A DNA stretch of 64,000 bases, taken from assembly GCA_023436065.1 (NCBI GenBank), contig JAEZKU010000024.1, forward strand, positions 434,001 to 498,000, given 5' to 3'. The number at the start of each line of letters is the position of its first letter. Within the stretch, counting starts at the first letter, position 1. The stretch comes from Bacillota bacterium (lineage in GTDB: Bacteria > Bacillota > Clostridia > Lachnospirales > Lachnospiraceae). The translations under genes were made by a program, and so were the position numbers. Below are positions 26,683-35,551 of the stretch, piece by piece. The notes beneath the pieces are model-generated. The model was given only the letters and a program-made list of their open reading frames with translations. It was not told the DNA's origin and ran no database searches.

Positions 26683-28077
26683 TTATTTATCTTTGCGTGT
26701 CATCAATACAACTGTCTCTACATGCACCGTCTCCGGGAACATGTCCACAGCACATACCTTCTCAACCTTGTATCCCTTCGCCTGAAACACCTCTAAGTCC
26801 CTTACCAATGAGGTCGGCTTGCAGGAGATATAGACGATTTTATCCACGCCAAAGTCAATGATCTTATCCAGTGCCTTCGGGTGGATGCCGTCCCTGGGAG
26901 GATCGAGGATGATGATATCCGGCTTATCCTGCAGGGAATCGATTACCTTCAGTACATCTCCTGCGATAAATTCGCAGTTATCCAAACCGTTCATAGCAGC
27001 ATTCTCCCGGGCTGCTTCTACTGCCTCCTCCACGATCTCCACACCGGTTACTTTACCCGCCACCGGAGCCAGCAGCTGGGCTATAGTGCCCGTACCGCTG
27101 TAGAGGTCGAAGATACGCTTGTCCTTCGTCTCCCCGACATATTCACGAGCCTTGGAATAAAGCACCTCCGCACCAAGAGAATTGGTTTGGAAGAAGGAGA
27201 AGGTGGATATTCTAAACCTTAAGCCCAGCAGTTCCTCGAAGATATAATCCCTGCCGTATAGAACTACAGTCCGGTCACTCTTCACCACATCTGCCTGGCT
27301 GTCATTGTAGGTATGCAGGATACCGGTAAGCTTCCCCTCCAAGGGTAAATCCAGCAATCGTGCCACAAGAGGTGCAAATAGTTCCCCGATCGGCTCATTC
27401 GTCCTATTCGCCAGCTCTTCCTCCTGAGAGGTTGTAATAATATTGACCAGGAGTTCACCTGTCTTCACTGCTCGTCTGATCAGCAGATGACGCAGATAAC
27501 CTTTGTGGGTAAGCTTATGGTAATAATCTGCTCCAAGCTCCGCACCATACTTTAATACACAATTAAGGATCAAATTAAAGTCTTTATCCACAATTGCACA
27601 ATCATATGTGGTGATAATATCATGAAAGCTGCCCTTCTTATGAAGGCCAAGGGCAAGCGGCCCATTCTTATATTCATCCCCGAAGGAGAATTCCATCTTA
27701 TTACGATAGCCCCACTCCTTCGGACTACCCAGGATGCCTTCAAAGGTATAATCTCTGCATACCTGATCGATCAGACGCTTTACCTGGTCCCTCTTCATCT
27801 CAAGCTGGCTTTCATAAGACATCGTCTGATAGCTGCAACCTCCGCAGTCTCCAAAGCAATGACAGGCTTTATCCCTGACCTCAAGCGGAGATCTTTCCAG
27901 TATCTCCTTCAGATTACCCTCCGTCTTCTCGCTTCTGATCTTACTTACGACAAAGCTCACCTTTTGTCCGGGCATTGTATTCTTTACGATGACCTTCCCT
28001 TCTTCGTGCTCAATGACACCCTTATTCGGGAAATCCACTCGCTTTACTATCCCTTCATAAAATTGACCTTTTTTCAT
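26683..28077 (-). CDS. rlmD: 23S rRNA (uracil-5-)-methyltransferase, RlmD/RlmCD type
   Basis: A 464-residue SAM-dependent methyltransferase. An N-terminal TRAM domain (1-60) precedes an iron-sulfur site (HCFGDCGGCSYQ, three Cys plus one earlier), the Rossmann motif FDLYSGTGTIAQLLA, the DPPRDGI motif, and the catalytic region ISCKPTSLVRDL with the nucleophilic Cys. These enzymes methylate C5 of uridines in 23S rRNA. No good ribosome binding site precedes the ATG; instead a structured leader (28087-28180) ends just upstream. Which uridine is modified cannot be told; RlmCD in Gram-positives modifies two. Confidence 0.92.
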   Translation of the reverse strand: MKKGQFYEGIVKRVDFPNKGVIEHEEGKVIVKNTMPGQKVSFVVSKIRSEKTEGNLKEILERSPLEVRDKACHCFGDCGGCSYQTMSYESQLEMKRDQVKRLIDQVCRDYTFEGILGSPKEWGYRNKMEFSFGDEYKNGPLALGLHKKGSFHDIITTYDCAIVDKDFNLILNCVLKYGAELGADYYHKLTHKGYLRHLLIRRAVKTGELLVNIITTSQEEELANRTNEPIGELFAPLVARLLDLPLEGKLTGILHTYNDSQADVVKSDRTVVLYGRDYIFEELLGLRFRISTFSFFQTNSLGAEVLYSKAREYVGETKDKRIFDLYSGTGTIAQLLAPVAGKVTGVEIVEEAVEAARENAAMNGLDNCEFIAGDVLKVIDSLQDKPDIIILDPPRDGIHPKALDKIIDFGVDKIVYISCKPTSLVRDLEVFQAKGYKVEKVCAVDMFPETVHVETVVLMTRKDK

Positions 28078-28086
28078 TTATTTTTG

Positions 28087-28180
28087 AGCATAGTCCTATT
28101 TGACAAAGCCTCCATCACGGAGCAATGTTCCCTGTCAGGTATCCGGCAAATTGGGATACTCTTGGTGATAGGGCTATGCT
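28087..28180 (-). ncRNA. Candidate structured leader RNA of the rRNA methyltransferase gene
   Basis: On the minus strand a 12-13 bp closing stem (28168-28180 with 28087-28099, one mismatch) encloses a GTATCC/GGATAC hairpin and a TGACA/TGTCA stem with an inner CTCC/GGAG hairpin, giving a three-way junction. The 3' strand of the closing stem contains the only SD-like bases (AGGA) near the start codon, 9 nt further down. It does not match a riboswitch class I can name. Confidence 0.45.
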
Positions 28181-28202
28181 TACCTCCTATCCAACATGAA
28201 AA

Positions 28203-28243
28203 TGACTCGTTTTCCGTATCATATTATAACGGTAAACGAGTCA
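28203..28243 (-). terminator. Hairpin after the homocysteine methyltransferase gene
   Basis: TGACTCGTTTTCCGT (28203-28217) pairs with ACGGTAAACGAGTCA (28229-28243) with one mismatch. It lies 5 bp downstream of the stop codon on the minus strand, with ATTTTC beyond. Confidence 0.65.
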
Positions 28244-28248
28244 AAAGT

Positions 28249-29196
28249 CTACATCAGGTTCTTGATCCTTTTCGCAATTTCTTCAATATGCCGCTCATCC
28301 GTGCCGCAGCAGCCTCCAAGGATCTGAAAGCCATGATATTTATGTAATTTCATGATTTCTTCTGCAAGCTCAGTCGGTTCGGAGCTTAGTATTTCACAAC
28401 AGCCGTCCAGTTCCTCGGGTGTTAAGGGTGATGCATTGGCTTGTATTCCCTTCAATCGATTTCTTACAAGCTCTGTCCGGTTGAATTCCCAGGCAAGTGC
28501 CTTCCCCACATTGGCAGGATGAACACAGTTCGTCATGTAGAAGATGGGCTTTATCTCAATGGAATTCTCGATTGTCTCTATGGCAGTATGAATTGTGGTT
28601 CCGTCAATCATCCTTCCATCGGTCCTAATCATCAGACTGATGATATAGGGTAAACCGGTTTCAGCCATTGCTTCCGCCATCCCGATTGCCTCCGGCAGTG
28701 TCGGCATAATCGCGGCATAGAGAAAATCAACTTTTGCCTCGGCAAAAAGCTTCGCCTGCCAGGAATGATATTCATATGCTTCGTTGGCAGTCAGTGCTCC
28801 GGTACCTTTATAGGCATCACCCTTACAGCCCATCATCCCGCCAAGGTAAAGCTCCGTATGTGCCGGATCCTTTTCCATCGCTTTCTTTAGCAGACTCCTG
28901 TAAAATTTTACGTTATCCTCGATTAATTCCTCCCTGTAAGAAGAATTTCTTACATTGTCCCTGCTTGCCCTTCGGGTTGGTGTCATGAACATCATCGGCT
29001 GCCGATACCTGACAGCAATCTCAAGATACTGATCTGTAATTTTTGTAATCGCTTTTCTTGCGTCCTCCCTGTAAATGAGATTTGCATTTGCCACTTCGGA
29101 ATTATATACGATACCAAACTCATTCCTCAAACGAATGCCCAATGCCCCTTCTGTCATGATGATCCGCCCTGACTGATAACATTCCCTGAAATTCAT
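28249..29196 (-). CDS. Homocysteine S-methyltransferase family protein
   Basis: A 315-residue zinc-dependent methyltransferase barrel (MmuM/BHMT/MetH N-domain family). The three zinc cysteines are visible: TNCVHP (first) and GGCCGTDERHI (paired Cys) near the C-terminus. It opens with ILTEGALGIRL-like text, a variant of the usual DGA(M)G motif. These enzymes move a methyl group from S-methylmethionine, betaine or another donor to homocysteine to give methionine. The donor is not predictable. No SAM or T-box leader is seen upstream. The coiled-coil gene 33 bp upstream may be cotranscribed. Confidence 0.85.
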   Translation of the reverse strand: MNFRECYQSGRIIMTEGALGIRLRNEFGIVYNSEVANANLIYREDARKAITKITDQYLEIAVRYRQPMMFMTPTRRASRDNVRNSSYREELIEDNVKFYRSLLKKAMEKDPAHTELYLGGMMGCKGDAYKGTGALTANEAYEYHSWQAKLFAEAKVDFLYAAIMPTLPEAIGMAEAMAETGLPYIISLMIRTDGRMIDGTTIHTAIETIENSIEIKPIFYMTNCVHPANVGKALAWEFNRTELVRNRLKGIQANASPLTPEELDGCCEILSSEPTELAEEIMKLHKYHGFQILGGCCGTDERHIEEIAKRIKNLM

Positions 29197-29229
29197 ATTT
29201 GTTCTCCTATCATCTGTTTTGCTTAAATG

Positions 29230-30168
29230 TTATGCATTCTGTATCAATCCTATGGTCTCCTGCTCCAGCTTCTTCTCATTTTCAAGATTGCCAGCTTTCA
29301 TATTGTTCAGTTTAACCAGTACCTCCTGAACCTGATCTCTGACATTGCAGACGCTAGCTAAGGATTCATGAATCCTCGACTGCATACACCAGTCTGCAAT
29401 TAATCCGTCAAAGAAGAAATCAGCGAATTTCCCGAATTCATCCATCGAGAAGGTTATTCCATTACTAATTCTGACATCCGCAAGCTCCGTACGAAAGCCT
29501 GAAAGCTTCGTCTGGATAAGCCCAGCCTCAGCCTTAGCATCATCGATATGGGAGTGTTTTGCCAAATCCGAGATCAAACCTCCACCAATCAGATCAAAAG
29601 TACCCCAGCCCTCCGCACTTTCCAGACTGTTCAAGGCATTATTGATATGTTCCATGACCTCATTTCCTGCGGCAATTGCTTCATCAATCTCCTTACGGTT
29701 ATTCTTCAGACCCATGAGCTGTGATGACAGTTCCAGAAGTCTCTGCCCGGCTTCTGAATATGATGCTAAAATCATTTCTCTCTTCTTCTCATACAGACTG
29801 TCATATTCATTCTGACAACTCCTATATTGCACCAGTTCTTCTTCCAGCTCTTTGATCCGATTCTCGATCTGAGCGAGCTCTGCTGCTGCCTGATCATATT
29901 TCAGGGCCGCGGCTAAGGCTTCCTTCCGCTCCTCTTCAACCCGTTCTCCGAGTCTTCCAAGTATTGAATAGAACAGGTGCGGCAGGCTTTTCCTCTCTAA
30001 CTGTTCTACATCAGCATTTTCCTTCTCAAGCAAAGCTTGATACTCCTCCAGTTTAAGCTTCAGCCTCTTTTGTTGTTCCATCAGCTCCTCCAGCATGGAA
30101 GAAAGCTTCCTACGGCGGCAGACCTTCTGCATCGCTTCCTCCAGCTGAACATTGATCTCTTCATACAT
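29230..30168 (-). CDS. Coiled-coil protein of unknown function
   Basis: A 312-residue protein that is not recognised. Residues ~5-185 are strongly helical, with long runs of Glu/Lys/Leu heptads (for example LEELMEQQKRLKLKLEEYQALLEK and IENRIKELEEELVQY). Then a glycine-rich turn (GWGTFDLIGGGLISDLAKH) leads to a second helical part (~205-312) with aromatic residues (FADFFFDGLIADW). No signal peptide or membrane segment is present. The glycine-rich pattern recurs in some phage-shock and tellurite-type coiled-coil proteins, but I cannot assign it. It lies between an ABC exporter operon and a homocysteine methyltransferase gene. Confidence 0.6.
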   Translation of the reverse strand: MYEEINVQLEEAMQKVCRRRKLSSMLEELMEQQKRLKLKLEEYQALLEKENADVEQLERKSLPHLFYSILGRLGERVEEERKEALAAALKYDQAAAELAQIENRIKELEEELVQYRSCQNEYDSLYEKKREMILASYSEAGQRLLELSSQLMGLKNNRKEIDEAIAAGNEVMEHINNALNSLESAEGWGTFDLIGGGLISDLAKHSHIDDAKAEAGLIQTKLSGFRTELADVRISNGITFSMDEFGKFADFFFDGLIADWCMQSRIHESLASVCNVRDQVQEVLVKLNNMKAGNLENEKKLEQETIGLIQNA

Positions 30169-30293
30169 TAATTAGTTACCTCCCACAGAAAAATCTAATG
30201 ATCTTATCACGCATTATAGTATATATGAGAAGAAATAACATTAAAAAATGATGAAAATATAAAAAAACTTAATGAATCTACGGAGCCTTCTGA

Positions 30294-31226
30294 CTAAATC
30301 AGTTGCAGCAGCTCCACAACCCAGCGCATCGGGCTGACATAGCTGAGTATACGCAGCAGCCGGGGCATTGCTTCTACTGCTACGAAGGTTCCTCCAAGCA
30401 GTGACATCAGCACTGCGACGGAGGAAGCAAGGATACCTGCCTGGACCTCACTCTTGCTGATCAGGCAAATCACTACCGCAACCAGGGTAGCTATTCCTGC
30501 TAACACCACAGCAAGAACACCAAACTCTTCCATACTTAACTGAAACCCATCGGATAATATCGTAAGTGTAGCCATACAGAAAAGCACCTGCAGCAAAGTC
30601 ATAAGGAAGACGGAAGCAATATGACCTGCAATATAACCTGTCTTCGTACTTTTTGCATACTGATATCTAAGATAAGTTCCTGATTGCTTATCCCGAAGGA
30701 GCAGGGAGGCATATAATACGGTAAAGACCATGAACAGAGTCAGCAGCATCGTGATACTTCTCTCTGTTTCCCCCAGCCCTTTTTGCTTCAAGCCCTCCAG
30801 CTTAAGTACTTCCCGATTCATTACCGCGGCAGTCACGGCTTTTTGCAGGAAGGCTGTATACTTCTCGGGCTTGTAGGCAATGACCCGTAGGTCGTTTATG
30901 CTATCACCGCGACAATCCAACACTACCTGATAATGCCCCGTCATCAGATCCATGTTCAGGCTATCCTCCGTTGCCATAGCAAAGCTGATACCCTTTGATT
31001 GTTCAAGTACCTGATATAGGACAGTTCTGTAGTCCTCTTCTCCGGGCTTAGAAACCTCCTTAATTTCCTCTCCTGACAGTACCCCCACCCTGAGAGAAAC
31101 CTGATTAAAATCGATCAAACTAAACAATGCGCACAGAATGAGTGGCAGCAGAAAGGTAACTGCAAACAGTGTCTTATGGCGATAATATCTTTTTAGATTA
31201 TTTTTCATAACCGGGAAGCACCCCAT
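30294..31226 (-). CDS. ABC-2 type exporter permease (second subunit)
   Basis: A 310-residue membrane protein with one N-terminal helix (LFAVTFLLPLILCALFSL), a ~130-residue external region, and five C-terminal helices, the ABC2_membrane_3/YhgE-like layout. It contains a TLFMVFTVLYASLLLRD helix and MPRLLRILSYVSPMRWVVELLQ, the typical end motif of these permeases. Start choice: AAGGAGG is 9 nt before the ATG at 31226, giving a 29-bp overlap with the preceding permease gene and thus translational coupling. It works with the ATPase at 32029-32778 and the other permease. Substrate unknown; bacitracin- or lantibiotic-type exporters have similar builds. Confidence 0.85.
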   Translation of the reverse strand: MGCFPVMKNNLKRYYRHKTLFAVTFLLPLILCALFSLIDFNQVSLRVGVLSGEEIKEVSKPGEEDYRTVLYQVLEQSKGISFAMATEDSLNMDLMTGHYQVVLDCRGDSINDLRVIAYKPEKYTAFLQKAVTAAVMNREVLKLEGLKQKGLGETERSITMLLTLFMVFTVLYASLLLRDKQSGTYLRYQYAKSTKTGYIAGHIASVFLMTLLQVLFCMATLTILSDGFQLSMEEFGVLAVVLAGIATLVAVVICLISKSEVQAGILASSVAVLMSLLGGTFVAVEAMPRLLRILSYVSPMRWVVELLQLI

Positions 31227-31965
31227 GAATATATTCCTCCTTCTTAAATAATAGCACTGCCGTCGCAGTACACCCAAGTCCGATGACCAGGCACACCAGG
31301 TTTGTTACCCATAGATGCCCTGTGTAACCATCATAGATGCAGCGGAATATGCTGCGGTTAATCCAGGTCAGAGGTGACAGTATGATTGCTGTCTCCCAAG
31401 CAGGGTTTAGGCTCCCAAAGGGATAGAAGGAGCCTGCCAGAATACCTGCTGCCATGACCGGAATATTTATGATGTTCTTAACCATAATAAAGTTTGTGAT
31501 TCCGTAGCCAATGAACAGACCGACTCCACAGACAGCAAAGCTTAACATCGTAAGCAGCGCCAGTATATGTAGGAAATCATCCCGGATTGGCAGCTTCAAC
31601 AAAAGCATACTAAAGAGGAGCACCACAAGATTACAGCAGCTTAAGATGATCGTACAGGACAATAATCTGGACAGAATCAGCTGAACTCTGGAAATCGGAG
31701 TAAATAAGAAGCGCACGGCAGTTTTCTTATAGGCCTCCTCCTTGGCCGCATAAGCAGCCGTAATGATTGACAGTGCAATACAAAAAGGAAGTGTCACGAT
31801 ACTGTAATACTGATAACCTGTAAACCCATTCCCATAGCTTTCCGAGGTCAGATAACCCAATATCACCGTCAGAAGTATTGGGAAGATGATGTTATAACCG
31901 ATAAAAAATCCGTCCTTAGACCTTCGTCGTAAATCCTGCCCCAATAGGCATAAAAATGTATTCAT
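31198..31965 (-). CDS. ABC-2 type exporter permease (first subunit)
   Basis: A 255-residue protein with six membrane helices and the ABC2_membrane pattern (an amphipathic start, YYSIVTLPFCIALSIITAAYAAKEE, a coupling segment with FTPISRVQLILSRLLS, and the late FYPFGSLNPAWETAIILSPLTWINRSI helix hairpin). A GGAGG box selects the ATG at 31965. It lies 63 bp after the ATPase gene and overlaps the second permease gene by 29 bp. Together the three genes form one exporter, controlled by the PadR regulator at 32953-33681. Confidence 0.87.
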   Translation of the reverse strand: MNTFLCLLGQDLRRRSKDGFFIGYNIIFPILLTVILGYLTSESYGNGFTGYQYYSIVTLPFCIALSIITAAYAAKEEAYKKTAVRFLFTPISRVQLILSRLLSCTIILSCCNLVVLLFSMLLLKLPIRDDFLHILALLTMLSFAVCGVGLFIGYGITNFIMVKNIINIPVMAAGILAGSFYPFGSLNPAWETAIILSPLTWINRSIFRCIYDGYTGHLWVTNLVCLVIGLGCTATAVLLFKKEEYIHGVLPGYEK

Positions 31966-32028
31966 AATATCCTCCAATTCGCTGCTCAAAGGCAGCTTTC
32001 ATTCATATTGATATGCTTTCTCTTTATA

Positions 32029-32778
32029 CTATTCGTCCCGCAGCTCCGTCCCTGTCAGCATCAGAAAGATTTCCTCGAGGCTATGACAGTTCTGCGCTTT
32101 ATATTTCTTCTTGAACTCTTCCTTCTCCATATCCTCGAGCAGCTTTCCCCGATCCATCATGACAATCCGGTTACAGATTGCCTCTATCTCCTCCATATAA
32201 TGAGAAACATAGATGACAGAGGTTCCTCTGCTGTTCAGGATTTTAATAGACTCCATGATATGATTTCTGGATTGCGGATCAATTCCAACTGTCGGTTCAT
32301 CCATAATCAAAAGCTTGGGTGTATGAGCAATCGAACAGGCAATATTCAGTCTTCTCTTCATTCCTCCCGAGAACTTGCAGGGCTGCTCCGCACGATGCTC
32401 CCACAGACCGACCAATTCCAGGGCTTCCCTTGTTCGCTGCTTTAAATCAGTACCCCTGTGACCGTATAGGGAGCAAAAGAACCTGACATTGTCATAGGCA
32501 TTGATGTCTTCATAGACGGCAATGTCCTGAGGTACAACTCCGATGGAGCGTTTGAAGGTTTTTAAGTTTTCCTTCGTTCTTTTATTTTGGAATAGGATAT
32601 CACCCTCTCCTACCTCCTCCACATCAATAATCATTCTGATAGTAGTACTTTTCCCCGCTCCATTTGGTCCGATAAATCCAAGAATATCCCCTTTGGCAAC
32701 CTTCAGGCTGAGCCGGTCCACAACTGTTTTCTCTCCATAGCTTTTCGATAAATTCTTTACTTCCAATAATGCATCCAT
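32029..32778 (-). CDS. ABC transporter ATP-binding protein
   Basis: A 249-residue ATPase with complete motifs: Walker A GPNGAGKST, Q-loop VVPQDIAVYEDI, signature FSGGMKRRLNIACS, Walker B LLIMDEPTVGID and switch His in YVSHYMEE. The ABCA/DrrA-like sequence fits exporters of drugs, peptides or polymers. It is the first gene of the exporter operon; a PadR-type operator copy lies 50-67 bp upstream of its start (32828-32845). Confidence 0.94.
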   Translation of the reverse strand: MDALLEVKNLSKSYGEKTVVDRLSLKVAKGDILGFIGPNGAGKSTTIRMIIDVEEVGEGDILFQNKRTKENLKTFKRSIGVVPQDIAVYEDINAYDNVRFFCSLYGHRGTDLKQRTREALELVGLWEHRAEQPCKFSGGMKRRLNIACSIAHTPKLLIMDEPTVGIDPQSRNHIMESIKILNSRGTSVIYVSHYMEEIEAICNRIVMMDRGKLLEDMEKEEFKKKYKAQNCHSLEEIFLMLTGTELRDE

Positions 32779-32827
32779 TTTATTTCCTCCAATTAATATT
32801 ATCCAAATTGTTTTATTTTATATTTAT

Positions 32828-32845
32828 ATATTCAACGTTGGATAT
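32828..32845 (-). promoter_or_regulatory. PadR-type operator upstream of the ABC exporter operon
   Basis: An 18-bp near-perfect dyad of the form ATATTCAAC-GTTGGATAT. The same motif occurs twice in front of the padR gene at 33733-33750 and 33756-33773. Confidence 0.65.
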
Positions 32846-32952
32846 CGGGGTGAGAATATAGAGCTTGCATTATGGTGTATTAATCACGATTGGCAAACTC
32901 TATTTATTACAATGTTTTTGAACCTTCAAATCGATAATCTCTGATCCTTATA

Positions 32953-33681
32953 TTACTTCTTCTTTATCTGACTCTCCAGCTCATTGATGATTTTATCCAG
33001 GTTAACCACAGCATTTTCCGGATCTCTCATAATTTCATTCTTCAGCTTCAACGCATATTGAAGTCTCTGCTCCTCCTCGGATGCGCTGTTCTTATCTTCT
33101 ATCCGGTTAAAATCTATAGTCTTAATAATCTGCTCCGTCCCATGGCTGTCTTCAATATATTGATCCAGGTTGGCCAGCAGCTCTTCATGCCAGCGTATCT
33201 GAAAGCCGATGTTCTCAATCGTCATCTGAAAGGTGAGCCTGGACAGTTCCGTGATCCCTGCACCACCCTTGATCTCATACCATTTCTCCCAGTATTCCTT
33301 CTGTTCCTGCAGCTTGGCTATGTGAGTCGTGATGCATTTCTCCAGTTCTTCCCGGGACAGCGTGCCAAGGATCGGATCGGTATAGAACTTAAAGGACCCG
33401 ATATTCGCTATCGGGGTATCCAAAGCCTCAAGCATCTGTCTGCGGAGTTCTTCTCTTCCACTCTCGGTAATCTCATAGATCTTTCTTACTCTCGAACCGG
33501 TACGTTCCTCCCGAAGGACACGGATATGTTGATCCTTCTCCAGCTTAGTCAGAGCATAATAGATGGACCCTGATAATATCTTCGTCCACTGTTCAATATT
33601 CGATACCTGAAGAAACTTCTGGATTTCATAGCCATGAGTCGGCTTCATGTTCAAATAATATAAGATAAATGCACTGATCAT
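32953..33681 (-). CDS. PadR-family transcriptional regulator
   Basis: A 242-residue regulator. The N-terminal winged helix of the PadR family is clear (FILYYLNMKPTHGYEIQKFL, LSGSIYYALTKLEKDQHI, RKIYEITESGREEL), followed by a long helical dimerisation domain (~85-180) and a further charged tail to 242, longer than most two-domain PadR proteins. It is transcribed toward the ABC exporter genes with a 174-bp gap containing an operator copy. It is likely a repressor relieved by the exported compound, as for LmrR and similar proteins. Confidence 0.9.
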   Translation of the reverse strand: MISAFILYYLNMKPTHGYEIQKFLQVSNIEQWTKILSGSIYYALTKLEKDQHIRVLREERTGSRVRKIYEITESGREELRRQMLEALDTPIANIGSFKFYTDPILGTLSREELEKCITTHIAKLQEQKEYWEKWYEIKGGAGITELSRLTFQMTIENIGFQIRWHEELLANLDQYIEDSHGTEQIIKTIDFNRIEDKNSASEEEQRLQYALKLKNEIMRDPENAVVNLDKIINELESQIKKK

Positions 33682-33732
33682 CTGTTATCCTTCCTGACTG
33701 AGCGTCTCTTATCAATTCATTATTAATAATTA

Positions 33733-33773
33733 ATATCCAATGTTGAATATATTATATATACAACATTGGATAA
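33733..33773. promoter_or_regulatory. Two PadR-type operators in front of the padR gene
   Basis: Two 18-bp sites (33733-33750 and 33756-33773) with consensus ATATYCAAYRTTGRATAT also form a larger inverted repeat (33734-33745 with 33761-33772). A third copy precedes the exporter operon, so autoregulation plus exporter control is likely. Confidence 0.65.
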
Positions 33774-33815
33774 TGTCAATAGCAAATTTATTAATTTAAT
33801 CTAATAAGATTGAAA

Positions 33816-34511
33816 TCATCTTTTCGTTTTGTCTATTCTTTTACAGACATCCTTCAACCTGCGTGAATCATTGATATGAACGACCTGGTGCCTGGTAATC
33901 GGCATTAGAAGGATTCCCGCTACATTCTTTCGACCCCAGAAGTCTAGCAGCCAGACTGCCTCCGGGCGGGTTGACACACCACCAAGCTCAGCGATTCTCC
34001 TAATTCCCTTCTGTGGAACCTTTCTCTTTAAATCTTCGAATTGTAAGCCCTCCAGTATACCTTTGACTCTTCGCCCCACCTCATTACGATATTGATACAG
34101 AGCATCCTTATTCACCTCATTGCTGAAGGAGAGGATCTCCTCATCCGTCATCGCATTTCCGGTATCCGTTACCCGGGTGTTCAGTTTGCTAAGCCAGGTT
34201 TCTTCCAATACCTGTTCGCAGCCTGCAATCAGGTAATTCGATGTAAGATCTTCAATCCTTGTGATGTGCCAGATATTCCAGGCAATCGTATCATCCTTTA
34301 TTGTCGGCATCGTGCGAAATGCAGTATCCTCAAGACAATTCCAGAGCTCGTCCATATAAGTCGGCTCTGCTCCCTCGTATACCTCTTGACAATGTACCAT
34401 AGAATGCATCTGCAGGAGCAGCTCCTTCATATCTTCGAAGCTTTCCTTCTTCTTGATTAGCTCCCGAAGCCTTGCCTGCATCGGATTCCAATCGATTCTG
34501 TCGTATGCCAT
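33816..34511 (-). CDS. DinB-superfamily protein
   Basis: A 231-residue protein of the DinB/YfiT four-helix family. The metal-site pattern is seen as TIAWNIWHITRIEDL (first His) and PITRHQVVHINDSRRL near the C-terminus (distal His). DinB proteins include bacillithiol- or mycothiol-dependent S-transferases, but most are uncharacterised. It has an unusually long middle part compared with the ~160-residue members. It is followed by the padR/ABC block in the same direction and preceded by an AraC/GyrI regulator gene 45 bp upstream. Confidence 0.75.
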   Translation of the reverse strand: MAYDRIDWNPMQARLRELIKKKESFEDMKELLLQMHSMVHCQEVYEGAEPTYMDELWNCLEDTAFRTMPTIKDDTIAWNIWHITRIEDLTSNYLIAGCEQVLEETWLSKLNTRVTDTGNAMTDEEILSFSNEVNKDALYQYRNEVGRRVKGILEGLQFEDLKRKVPQKGIRRIAELGGVSTRPEAVWLLDFWGRKNVAGILLMPITRHQVVHINDSRRLKDVCKRIDKTKR

Positions 34512-34556
34512 ACCCTATCCCCCGTTAAAATTATTAGTCGAGGTTTCCCTTTCAGC

Positions 34557-35417
34557 TTATTTCTTTTTTTCGATTGGGATCCATACTTCGCTTCGGTAAT
34601 CTGCTGCGCTGCCGTCTCCGTCACTGTACCATTCTATCTCAGCTGTTCCTGCATGCTCATAGCCTGAGGAGGGGAACCATTCGCTGTAAACTCTCTTCCA
34701 TACTGCCTGAATAGCATCCGGCATAGGACCCACGCATTCGAATATGACCCAGAGACCTGTCTCGACCCTAAGCTCATCCATTCCCTCCGGAATGTCTTTG
34801 TCTGTAGCACTAGCAATAAAGTAATCAAATTCTGACTCTCTGAAGTTGGCACAGATACCCATTACTCCGCTTGGTTCCTGATTCGACAGCTCCATGATCC
34901 TATCAAAGGAACCGTCCTCATCTAATTCCTCCCAAATCTGTGGGATACGTACAAAATTAATTCCATCCTTATTGCTTATGGCTTCTTTCCTTCCTACGAA
35001 CCGCATCGCAGGTTTTTCTTCAATTCGATACTTCATCTCTTTTCCTCCTTGAACGGATAAATGAAAGGTAATTCTGGGAAAGGAAGATAAAGGCACTCCG
35101 TGTACCCTAACCATACTTGGTGCTAAACCATGTATGTTGATGAATGCCCTGGTAAAGGCTGTCGGTGAATTATAGCCATATTTCTGTGCAATGTCGATGA
35201 TCCTCTCCGAGCTGTTCAGCAAATCGAAGGCTGCCATTGTCATACGCCTCTGCCTGACATAATCACTCAGTCCCATCCCTGCGACAAAGGAGAACATTCT
35301 TTGAAAATGAAAGAGAGAACAGCAGGCAATCTTCGCCGCCTTATTATAGTCTATCTCATCCTCCAGCCTCTCCTCAATATAGTCGATTGCAGCATTCATA
35401 TGATCCAACCAGTCCAT
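34557..35417 (-). CDS. AraC-family regulator with GyrI-like effector domain
   Basis: A 286-residue protein with an AraC DNA-binding domain (residues 8-105: IDYNKAAKIACCSLFHFQRMFSFVAG, IIDIAQKYGYNSPTAFTRAF) and a C-terminal GyrI/AraC-effector-binding domain (~128-286: PAMRFVGRKEAIS, YFIASATDKDIPEGMDEL, EVWIPIEKK). This is the common Clostridium/Bacillus build linked to drug or cationic ligand response. A DinB gene follows by 45 bp, possibly its target. The N-terminus is close to perfect AraC consensus, and the start has a GGGGGGAT stretch upstream. Confidence 0.9.
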   Translation of the reverse strand: MDWLDHMNAAIDYIEERLEDEIDYNKAAKIACCSLFHFQRMFSFVAGMGLSDYVRQRRMTMAAFDLLNSSERIIDIAQKYGYNSPTAFTRAFINIHGLAPSMVRVHGVPLSSFPRITFHLSVQGGKEMKYRIEEKPAMRFVGRKEAISNKDGINFVRIPQIWEELDEDGSFDRIMELSNQEPSGVMGICANFRESEFDYFIASATDKDIPEGMDELRVETGLWVIFECVGPMPDAIQAVWKRVYSEWFPSSGYEHAGTAEIEWYSDGDGSAADYRSEVWIPIEKKK

Positions 35418-35489
35418 ATCATCCCCCCCGATGAAGTTAAGTCTACACTATGGTTACATTAATATCCTCTCTTTTCCTGTTCTTTTATG

Positions 35490-35534
35490 AGAGAAAAGAG
35501 TCCCGGCAAAGTATTTTCTCTTCAGCCAAGACTC
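35490..35534 (-). terminator. Intrinsic terminator after the HAD gene
   Basis: GAGTCCCGGC (35498-35507) pairs with GCCAAGACTC (35525-35534). On the minus strand the stem runs into TTTTCTCTC. It probably ends the thi operon if the HAD gene belongs to it. Confidence 0.65.
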
Positions 35535-35551
35535 CTGTAATTGTTAATATG

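Noticed and set aside
27622..28347. 241-codon open frame on the plus strand
   Set aside because: It is antisense to the rRNA methyltransferase gene and runs through its leader and a terminator; no family pattern.
33058..33573. 171-codon open frame opposite the PadR gene
   Set aside because: A shadow of the helical PadR coding region, with no ribosome site.
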